Positions 1 to 4,949 of a stretch of 14,024 bases of DNA are shown piece by piece. The position numbers were made by a program, and so were the translations under genes. Position 1 is the stretch's first letter. Each line of letters opens with the position of its first letter. Where the stretch lies: the NCBI RefSeq assembly GCF_004138495.1, contig NZ_ML142864.1, positions 57,370-71,393 on the forward strand. The letters run 5' to 3'. The stretch comes from Phytoactinopolyspora endophytica. GTDB taxonomy: Bacteria > Actinomycetota > Actinomycetes > Jiangellales > Jiangellaceae. The notes beneath the pieces are model-generated. The model was not told where the DNA came from, did not search any database, and saw only the letters and a program-made list of their open reading frames with translations.

Positions 1-648
1 CACGTCACTGAGTAGATCCGTTGTGACCTGGGGCGCCAGCTGGGCATGCGCGGCTGCCACGTCACCTGCGAACGGTGCGAGCACATGGTCGTCGATCGGG
101 TACGGGCGGGCCGCGAACGAGTCGACGTCGGGCCAGCCATGGTGGAAGATGAGCGACGCGCCGTGGTCGATCGCCCACAGCTCGCCGTGCCATAGCAGCA
201 GGTTCGGGTTGCGCCAGCTGCGATCGACGTTCACGGTCAGTGCATCGAGCCACAGCACCGGTGCGGCCGCCTCCGGCTTGGGGCGGCGTCCTCGTCCGTC
301 GTACCCGAGAGCGCGTGGCAGGAAGTCGACGCCCAGGTTCAGCCCTGAGCTCGCCAGCAACAGCTGCTGGACGTCCGGATCGGGCTCGCGCCGGCCGATC
401 GCGTCGTCGAGATCGACCAGCACCAGGTCGGGCACGCGGATACCGAGCCGTCGGGCCAGCTCGCCTACGACGATCTCCGCCACCAGGGCGAGGGCTCCTT
501 GTCCGGCGCCGGTGAACTTCACCACATAGGTGCCGAGGTCATCGGTCTCGATGAGCCCGGGCAACGAACCACCTTCGCGTAGTGGCTGCACATACCGGAC
601 AGCCCGGACGACAGGTAGTGTGGTGTCCGCTGAAGCAGTCTCCGTCAC
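1..648 (-). CDS. HipA-like (HipA_2 type) kinase, 3' end beyond the window
   Basis: The first 216 residues of a protein that runs off the left edge without a stop. It resembles the short HipA-family kinases common in actinobacteria (HipA_2-like). The N-terminal part reads VRYVQPLREGGSLPGL, and K44 in YVVKF is the likely ATP-contact lysine. The catalytic region NVDRSWRNPN places D142 and N147 five residues apart, as in HipA, and IDHG supplies the Mg-binding D161. By family, it should phosphorylate a protein or small substrate using ATP; the true substrate is unknown. I chose the GTG at 646-648 because it is the first start in frame before the conserved block and has a good -10 hexamer 8 bases upstream; there is no Shine-Dalgarno sequence. 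It is divergent from cspB. In related genomes such kinases often sit beside a DUF3037 gene, which could lie just outside the window. No HipB-like antitoxin is visible on its 5' side, so a toxin-antitoxin role is not supported. Confidence 0.82.
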   Translation of the reverse strand, partial: MTETASADTTLPVVRAVRYVQPLREGGSLPGLIETDDLGTYVVKFTGAGQGALALVAEIVVGELARRLGIRVPDLVLVDLDDAIGRREPDPDVQQLLLASSGLNLGVDFLPRALGYDGRGRRPKPEAAAPVLWLDALTVNVDRSWRNPNLLLWHGELWAIDHGASLIFHHGWPDVDSFAARPYPIDDHVLAPFAGDVAAAHAQLAPQVTTDLLSDV

Positions 649-656
649 GGGACAAG

Positions 657-662
657 ACGCTA
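657..662 (-). promoter_or_regulatory. -10 hexamer of the HipA-like kinase gene, probably leaderless
   Basis: On the minus strand the hexamer is TAGCGT, a TAnnnT match, ending 8 bases before the GTG start at 648. Transcription would begin at or within a base or two of the start codon. The -35 region is poor. This is an inference from spacing only. Confidence 0.45.
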
Positions 663-712
663 CGGCAACAAATGGTGCGGGAGCCCCACTGGGAACGACT
701 CATCGTCGGCCA

Positions 713-718
713 TAGGCT
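713..718 (+). promoter_or_regulatory. Candidate -10 hexamer for cspB
   Basis: TAGGCT matches the actinobacterial TAnnnT -10 pattern. A start of transcription near 725 would give a 5' leader of about 55 bases before the GTG at 780. The -35 area around 690 is weak. A transcribed leader would suit a cold-shock gene, but no specific fold was recognised. Confidence 0.35.
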
Positions 719-779
719 GGTGACGTCGGCCCAACGAGGGTCACGACGGTCCGACATCCGACGACAAACGAGGTCTGCG

Positions 780-1163
780 GTGCCATCCGGCAAGGTCAAG
801 TGGTATGACACGGAGAAGGGCTTCGGCTTCCTCTCCAAGGACGAAGGCGGCGATGTCTTCGTGCACTCCTCAGTTCTGCCCAGCGGAGTCAGCGCGCTGA
901 AGCCTGGGCAACGGGTCGAGTTCGGTGTGGCGGAAGGCAAGCGTGGTGAGCAGGCGCTTTCCGTGCGGGTTCTGGATCCGCCTCCCTCGGTGTCGGCCGC
1001 GGTCCGAAAGAAGCCGGACGAAATGGTCACGATCGTCGAAGACCTCATCAAGTTGCTGGATGGTCTGTCCAACAGCTATCGCCGCGGACGTCACCCCGAC
1101 CAGAAGGCCGCCCGCAAGGTCGCCACGGTGCTTCGAGGTGTCGCCGACGATCTCGAGCTCTGA
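780..1163 (+). CDS. cspB: Cold-shock domain protein, CspB type
   Basis: A 127-residue nucleic-acid chaperone. The cold-shock domain fills about residues 1-67. RNP1 is seen as KGFGFL (13-18) and RNP2 as DVFVHSS (25-31); both line the surface that binds single-stranded RNA or DNA. The remaining 60 residues form a mostly helical, charged tail (VTIVEDLIKLLDG, then an RRGRHPDQKAARKVA segment). This tail makes the protein much longer than the classic 67-residue CspA and matches the mycobacterial CspB (Rv0871) layout. The start is GTG at 780: it begins VPSGKVKWYD as the family does and has GAGG six bases upstream at 770-773. In-frame codons further upstream (from 582) are not conserved and are rejected. 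It converges on the transporter gene with an 18-base gap and is divergent from the HipA-like kinase. The molecular role is well supported; the cold-induction of this copy is inferred. Confidence 0.93.
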   Translation: MPSGKVKWYDTEKGFGFLSKDEGGDVFVHSSVLPSGVSALKPGQRVEFGVAEGKRGEQALSVRVLDPPPSVSAAVRKKPDEMVTIVEDLIKLLDGLSNSYRRGRHPDQKAARKVATVLRGVADDLEL

Positions 1164-1181
1164 CGGCCTGAGCTTCGCCTC

Positions 1182-2717
1182 TCAGTCCTCGCTGGGTTGC
1201 TGTGGGGGCGCGGGAGCCGGCGGCGGATAGGGCGGGCTCGGATGGTTCTGTACGGGGTTTGGTTTCATCTTCAGCGCCCAGGCCAGCGCGGCGACCATGA
1301 CCGCGGCGGTGACACCCATGCCCAGAGCTGGGATCAGCGGTAGCACGATCCCGACGCCGCCACCGAGCACCCACGACAGCTGAAGCGACGTCTCCGAACG
1401 GGCGAACGCGTTGGATCGCACGCGTTCGGGGACCTCTCGCTGAATGATGGCGTCAAGCGACAGCCTGCCCAGTTGCTGCCCGAAACCGCCCATGAGTCCG
1501 GAAGCCACGATCGTGATCAGGCTCCACCACACGGCGGTCGCCGCGGCGACGATGGCAGCCATGGCGGCAAGAGCGATAATGGTCGCGTCCGGGCTGCGCG
1601 ACTTCACCAGCGCTCCGAAGGACGTGCCGACGGCACTCCCGATCCAGGCCGCAGCCGCGACGATGCCAAGGAGGAGGAAGCCGGAGAGGCCGCTCACCGG
1701 CTCCTCCAGGAGCATGAAGGCGAAGAACATCGTCATGAAACCCGAGAAGAAGCGCAGGCCGGTGTTGCCGCGCAAGGCCCGTATGACGGCGCCTCCGACA
1801 CGGAAGCGTTGGCCGGCCTTCTTCTGCTGTAGCTGCTGTTCCCGCGCCCGCCGAGCCTCCGAGTCCACCTGTTTCGACAGCAATACGGCAAAAGCCGTGG
1901 TACCCGCGTAGGCGAGGAATGCGGCTCTCAAAGGCCAGTCGTCGCCTATCTGAGCCAATGCGAGGCCGATCGGTGCACCCAACGCCGTGCCGAACGTAGC
2001 CGCCAACTGCAGCCGGGAGTTCGCCCTGACCAGGGTGACGCCTTCCGGAAGCAGCCTCGGTACTGCTGCCGCCCGGGACACCGCGTAGGCCTTCTGTCCG
2101 ACAAGAATGCCCAAGGCCGCCGGGTAGAGCCAGAAACCCTCGTCCATCACCGCATCGGCCGCCACCCAGGCCATGAAGGCACGCGCGGCGGCGGTCAGAC
2201 CGATGGCCCAGCGCCGTCCGTGAGCGAACCGGTCGAGGAACGGGCCGATGAGGGGTGCGACGACGGCGAACGGCGCCATCGTCAGCGCCAGGTATAGGGC
2301 AAGGTTCCCGCGAGCATCATCGGCATCCGGAACTGAGAAGAACAGGGTCCCCGCCAGCGCGACCATCACCAGCGCATCCGCGAACGCGCTGAAGGCGTTG
2401 AGCTCGATCAGCCGGGACAGTCCCGTCTGGCCCGCGCCTTCGGACTCGGCCGCGCGATGGAGGCGCCCTGCGCTCGCTCGGGTCACCCGTGCCGTACCGG
2501 TCGCTGCCTTCTTCGCAGCCCGGGCCGAGACGCCGGCGACGCGCCGCGTGCGCGACCCGGTCGAGTCCACCTGGCTAGGGCGGTCGAGAGCGGGCCGCTG
2601 ACCGTGCTCGACGCCGGGTGGCGGCGGCACGGGGCCGGGCTGCCGGCGACTCTCATGGTCGTCGGAGGGCCCGTGAGGCGGGCGTGGAACATCGGACACG
2701 AAGCCATCCAATCGCAT
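1182..2717 (-). CDS. MFS-type membrane transporter
   Basis: A 511-residue inner-membrane protein with about 12 hydrophobic helices from residue 105 to 485. The first helix pair is followed by GPFLDRFAHGRR, a degenerate form of the MFS motif A between helices 2 and 3. The N-terminal 95 residues are disordered, rich in Arg, Ser and Pro, and the C-terminus is Pro-rich (PPYPPPAPAPPQQPSED). The substrate is unknown. Its position next to cspB and divergent from DUF3027 matches what I recall of the mycobacterial Rv0871 to Rv0877 block, where Rv0876c is the equivalent membrane protein, so orthology is likely. The start is the ATG at 2715-2717; a later start inside the disordered region cannot be excluded because the N-terminal extension carries no conserved motif. 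No clear -10 hexamer was found upstream. The conserved pairing with DUF3027 suggests shared regulation rather than a known pathway. Confidence 0.85.
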   Translation of the reverse strand: MRLDGFVSDVPRPPHGPSDDHESRRQPGPVPPPPGVEHGQRPALDRPSQVDSTGSRTRRVAGVSARAAKKAATGTARVTRASAGRLHRAAESEGAGQTGLSRLIELNAFSAFADALVMVALAGTLFFSVPDADDARGNLALYLALTMAPFAVVAPLIGPFLDRFAHGRRWAIGLTAAARAFMAWVAADAVMDEGFWLYPAALGILVGQKAYAVSRAAAVPRLLPEGVTLVRANSRLQLAATFGTALGAPIGLALAQIGDDWPLRAAFLAYAGTTAFAVLLSKQVDSEARRAREQQLQQKKAGQRFRVGGAVIRALRGNTGLRFFSGFMTMFFAFMLLEEPVSGLSGFLLLGIVAAAAWIGSAVGTSFGALVKSRSPDATIIALAAMAAIVAAATAVWWSLITIVASGLMGGFGQQLGRLSLDAIIQREVPERVRSNAFARSETSLQLSWVLGGGVGIVLPLIPALGMGVTAAVMVAALAWALKMKPNPVQNHPSPPYPPPAPAPPQQPSED

Positions 2718-2728
2718 CTGGCGTGAGC

Positions 2729-2742
2729 ACGGTTAACGGTTA
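2729..2742 (+). repeat. Tandem 7-bp direct repeat in a divergent promoter region
   Basis: ACGGTTA occurs twice back to back (2729-2735 and 2736-2742), followed by CGG. It lies in the 53-base gap between two divergent genes and overlaps the proposed -35 element of the DUF3027 gene. It could be a regulator binding site; this is a guess from position. Confidence 0.35.
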
Positions 2743-2762
2743 CGGCGCATGTCTGAAATAAT
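2733..2762 (+). promoter_or_regulatory. Promoter of the DUF3027 gene, probably leaderless
   Basis: A -35-like TTAACG (2733-2738), an 18-base spacer and an AATAAT -10 (2757-2762) preceded by an extended TG at 2754-2755. The expected transcription start (about 2769) falls two bases before the GTG at 2771, and there is no Shine-Dalgarno sequence. Together these point to a leaderless or nearly leaderless mRNA. Confidence 0.5.
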
Positions 2763-2770
2763 TGTCCCTT

Positions 2771-3535
2771 GTGAGCCGAACCGCTAGTCGTCCCCGAGTC
2801 CCGAAACCCGACGCCGTCCTCATCGATGCCGCCGATGTGGCGCGCGAATGCGCCCTCGAGTCGGGCGGCGAGGATGCCGTCGGTGAGCATCTCGGCCACG
2901 AGCCCGAAGGTGAACGGGTGACCACCCATTACTTCGCGTGCACGCTGCCCGGATACGTCGGCTGGCGGTGGGCCGTCACGCTGACCCGTGCCTCCCGATC
3001 GAAGCAGGTGACCGTCAACGAGTGCGTGCTGCTGCCCGGCGCGGAATCCGTGCTGGCGCCGCGGTGGGTGCCGTGGGAGGACCGAGTCTCGCCGGATGAC
3101 CTTGGCCCCGGTGACCTCTTGCCGGTCGCGGACGACGATCCGCGGCTCGCACCCGGCTACACGTCCAGCTCGGATCAGCATGTGCACGAGGTGGTGGAGG
3201 AGCTCGGCCTGGGGCGGGAATGGGTACTTTCCCGCGAGGGGCGCGACGACGCGGCGCAGCGCTGGTACGAGGGCGACTCCGGCCCGCACACGGACACGGC
3301 CAAGGCGGCACCCGGACGGTGCGGCACATGCGGTTTCGCGGTCGCTCTGGGCAGCTCGCTCGGCCAGGTCTTCAGCGTGTGCACGAACGAGCGCACGCCC
3401 TTCGACGGGAAGGTCGTCAGCCACGACCACGGGTGCGGCGGACACAGCGACGTCCGGCTGCCCAGCCCGTCGAGCGAAGCTCCGGATCACGTCATCGACA
3501 CGCTTTCTTACGAGCTGATCCCCTTGGAGTCCTAA
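2771..3535 (+). CDS. DUF3027 family protein
   Basis: A 254-residue soluble protein of the actinobacterial DUF3027 family; its function is not known. Recognisable conserved stretches are HYFACTLPGYVGWRWAVTL and LLPGAESVLAPRWVPW, then a DLGPGDLLP motif. The C-terminal third has a cysteine cluster, CGTC at 184-187, C204 and C222 in HGCGGH, which looks like a zinc-binding knuckle. The start is taken as GTG at 2771 because the promoter places transcription there; the TTG at 2762 would add three residues but lies inside the -10 hexamer. The gene is divergent from the MFS transporter, the same arrangement as I recall for Rv0876c and Rv0877 in mycobacteria, and converges on the HAD phosphatase with a 63-base gap. 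The Cys cluster suggests a metal-binding or nucleic-acid-contacting role, but this is inference. Confidence 0.85.
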   Translation: MSRTASRPRVPKPDAVLIDAADVARECALESGGEDAVGEHLGHEPEGERVTTHYFACTLPGYVGWRWAVTLTRASRSKQVTVNECVLLPGAESVLAPRWVPWEDRVSPDDLGPGDLLPVADDDPRLAPGYTSSSDQHVHEVVEELGLGREWVLSREGRDDAAQRWYEGDSGPHTDTAKAAPGRCGTCGFAVALGSSLGQVFSVCTNERTPFDGKVVSHDHGCGGHSDVRLPSPSSEAPDHVIDTLSYELIPLES

Positions 3536-3598
3536 GCCCGGCAAGAGGCGCCGTCGTACTCCTGAACACCTTCCTCGCCGAGGCCGGCTTCCCGCCCG

Positions 3599-4219
3599 TT
3601 ATGTCGCGTTGCGGGCGGCGATGAAGTCGTCCAGCCAATACGGGAAATCGAGTAGGTCCGCGAAGACGACGTCGGCACCTGCTTCGCGGAGCGCCACGGC
3701 ATCATGTCCACCCGTGGTCACGCCGACCGCGCACGCGCCAGCTGACCGGGCGCCGACCATATCGCCAGGGTGGTCACCGACGTGGGCCACGGCACCGTAC
3801 TGGCGCAACGCTTCTCCTTTCGTCTCGGCGAAGCGTTCCCCGACCACGTCATGGACGTCCAACCCGACGTGGTCGAGCACCAAGCGCACGGCGGACGCGA
3901 TCTTGGCGCTGATGACGACGGCGCGCCCACCACTGCGGGTGATGGCGTCTATGGCCTCGGGCGCTCCGGGCAGCAGCTTGGACGCCGGCACGCCAAGGCT
4001 CGGGTACACCTCCCGATAGACCTCGATAGCCCGAGGGACCGACTCGGCCGGAACGAAATGTGCCATCGTCTCTGGCAGCGGGAGGCCGATCAGGGGCCGC
4101 AGCTCTTCCGGATCGAGGTGGACGCCCACCTGGTGCGTGGCTTCGACGAACGAGGCTGTGATGCCGTCGGCCGAGTCGACGAGGGTGAGATCCAGGTCGA
4201 ATCCGACGACGAAGTTCAT
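3599..4219 (-). CDS. HAD-superfamily phosphatase, phosphoglycolate phosphatase-like
   Basis: A 206-residue cytoplasmic hydrolase with all four HAD motifs in order. Motif I is DLDLTLVDS with nucleophile D8 and acid/base D10; motif II has S104 in VVISAK; motif III has K134 in AETKGEAL; motif IV is GDHPGD with D149 and D153 binding Mg. The helical cap between residues 15 and 85 marks it as a C1-cap, PGP/Gph-like member. Such enzymes dephosphorylate small phosphoesters; the exact substrate cannot be read from sequence, and family members also act on sugar phosphates or phosphonates. The start ATG at 4217-4219 is directly preceded by a strong -10 hexamer, so the message is probably leaderless. It converges on the DUF3027 gene, with no clear terminator hairpin between them. 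Confidence 0.88.
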   Translation of the reverse strand: MNFVVGFDLDLTLVDSADGITASFVEATHQVGVHLDPEELRPLIGLPLPETMAHFVPAESVPRAIEVYREVYPSLGVPASKLLPGAPEAIDAITRSGGRAVVISAKIASAVRLVLDHVGLDVHDVVGERFAETKGEALRQYGAVAHVGDHPGDMVGARSAGACAVGVTTGGHDAVALREAGADVVFADLLDFPYWLDDFIAARNAT

Positions 4220-4225
4220 ATGATC

Positions 4226-4231
4226 ACTCTA
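4226..4231 (-). promoter_or_regulatory. -10 hexamer of the HAD gene, probably leaderless
   Basis: The minus strand reads TAGAGT, a full match to the TAGRRT form seen in streptomycete promoters, followed by six bases and then the ATG at 4219. That spacing puts transcription initiation on the A of the start codon. No convincing -35 element. Confidence 0.52.
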
Positions 4232-4308
4232 CGTGGCCGATGTGACACGTCTGTTGCCCCACCCGGCATACCGGACGATGTCTCCTTCCTCCCAAGCGCA
4301 GCGAAGGG

Positions 4309-4334
4309 GGCCCGTCAGACGGTCGCGACGGGCC
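4309..4334. repeat. Inverted repeat, 8-bp arms
   Basis: GGCCCGTC (4309-4316) and GACGGGCC (4327-4334) are perfect complements around a 10-base loop. It is a stable GC-rich hairpin in the intergenic gap, about 90 bases upstream of the HAD start. It could be a terminator of a lost gene or part of a transcript leader; nothing decides between these. Confidence 0.4.
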
Positions 4335-4490
4335 GACCTGAGAAGCCTGGAAACGTGCCGACATGCCGTGACTAGCCGTTCCAACAGCAAGTTGTCCCGT
4401 GAAGTCAAGATCGTTCTGGTGATCCTCGCGGAGGGTCAGCGAAAGTGAAGCAGATGCCTTGCCCCAGGTCATCAAGGGTTTATGCGAGTG

Positions 4491-4558
4491 AGGTGTTCGG
4501 TGGGGGGTCACGAAACGTGACTCGATCACCACGTTCCGCGACATCGGCGGGAACACCT
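4491..4558. repeat. Inverted repeat AGGTGTTC / GAACACCT enclosing an operator-like palindrome
   Basis: The outer arms AGGTGTTC (4491-4498) and GAACACCT (4551-4558) are perfect 8-bp complements 52 bases apart. Inside lies GTCACG AAA CGTGAC (4507-4521), a perfect 6-bp-arm palindrome with a 3-base centre, the shape of a dimeric repressor site. It sits 128 bases upstream of the small ORF start at 4649. Binding by a regulator is inferred from symmetry only; the outer arms could alternatively be remnants of mobile-element ends. Confidence 0.45.
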
Positions 4559-4596
4559 GTCATGTGTGCTCTCACACCTTGACATGCCGTGGTGTT
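4552..4596. repeat. Nested imperfect hairpin upstream of the small ORF
   Basis: From the centre outward the complementary arms are GTGTG / CACAC around CTCT (4564-4577), then TGTCA / TGACA (4558-4562 and 4580-4584), then AACACC / GGTGTT (4552-4557 and 4591-4596). Unpaired bases separate each block. The result is a long imperfect stem with a 4-base loop, possible as an RNA hairpin or as an operator. There is no T-run after it, so a classical terminator is unlikely. Confidence 0.45.
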
Positions 4597-4648
4597 ATCG
4601 GCCGTTCGGGCCATTGCTTTTTCCAGTCGAAGTGATGATCATGGAAGC

Positions 4649-4834
4649 ATGACCTCTCGATTTGCCGGTGAGAGCGGCATGAGCAATTCCAGACCTGTGA
4701 CACTTGAACGACGCAAGCCCGGGCAGACTCTGATACCGAAGATCACTCCGGAGCTACTGGCCGCTGATGAACGGGCAAGGCGTGAACTGGCCGAGCGCAC
4801 CGGTGAGGTGCTCGATCGTCTCCGACAGTTGTAG
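4649..4834 (+). CDS. Small hypothetical protein
   Basis: A 61-residue ORF of no recognised family. The last 35 residues form a charged amphipathic helix (LLAADERARRELAERTGEVL, then DRLRQL) that could be a coiled coil or an interaction segment; before it comes a basic, Pro-Gly-containing linker (RRKPGQTLIPK). Codon choice in this half is GC-biased, as in real genes of this window. Two starts are possible. ATG 4649 has a weak TTGCTT (4614-4619) to GATCAT (4637-4642) promoter-like pair ending six bases upstream. ATG 4679 (51 residues) has a purine-rich GAGAG a few bases before it. I list the longer one with low certainty. It lies alone between a palindrome-rich gap and the helicase-associated gene, and a small hairpin follows its stop. 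It might be a stray ORF. Confidence 0.45.
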   Translation: MTSRFAGESGMSNSRPVTLERRKPGQTLIPKITPELLAADERARRELAERTGEVLDRLRQL

Positions 4835-4848
4835 CCTGCTACGTCCCT

Positions 4849-4862
4849 CCCTCAGTTGAGGG
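4849..4862 (+). terminator. Small hairpin after the small ORF
   Basis: CCCTC AGTT GAGGG: perfect 5-bp arms and a tetraloop, 14 bases after the stop at 4834. There is no T-run. As a terminator it is weak, but its place at the end of an ORF is suggestive. Confidence 0.3.
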
Positions 4863-4936
4863 CCGTGCACATCTCGTGGCGCCGCCGAGGGCTTCAGCAG
4901 GTTGGCTCGCGGATGTCATGTTTTCGCCGCATCCCC

Positions 4937-4942
4937 TAGTGT
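4937..4942 (+). promoter_or_regulatory. -10 hexamer of the helicase-associated gene, probably leaderless
   Basis: TAGTGT ends 7 bases before the ATG at 4950. Transcription would start at the start codon, and no Shine-Dalgarno sequence is present. The -35 region is not convincing. This element is the main reason for choosing ATG 4950 over the in-frame ATG at 4902. Confidence 0.5.
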
Positions 4943-4949
4943 AGATCTG

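Larger units (their letters stand above)
4220..4648. other. AT-richer intergenic stretch with palindromes, no convincing gene
   Basis: This 429-base gap separates the divergent HAD gene and a small ORF, and is visibly less GC-rich than the flanking genes. The frames open across it (plus 4233-4448, minus 4224-4556) lack actinobacterial codon bias or any family resemblance over their length, so none is called. The end of the plus frame, about 4388-4448, reads KLSREVKIVLVILAEGQRK. This faintly resembles the start of IS-type transposase HTH proteins and may be a decayed fragment. The right half contains a cluster of inverted repeats (4491-4596, listed separately). No tRNA or known riboswitch was recognised. 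Confidence 0.5.

Noticed and set aside
23..529. Long plus-strand open frame at the left edge
   Set aside because: It is the antisense shadow of the HipA-like kinase, which has clear kinase motifs on the minus strand.
1..648. HipA-like kinase as part of a toxin-antitoxin pair
   Set aside because: No HipB-type HTH gene lies upstream; the next gene on that side is cspB on the other strand. The downstream side is not visible.
582..779. Extended N-terminus of the cold-shock protein from an upstream in-frame ATG
   Set aside because: The extra residues overlap the divergent HipA-like gene and are not cold-shock-like; a GTG with a GAGG site at 780 gives the family's standard start.
2483..3544. A 353-residue minus-strand open frame opposite DUF3027
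   Set aside because: It overlaps both the DUF3027 and transporter genes and shows no recognisable domain.
4220..4648. Riboswitch (cobalamin, c-di-AMP, c-di-GMP or similar) in the intergenic gap
   Set aside because: I looked for their conserved cores and found none; the hairpins present do not match a class I know.
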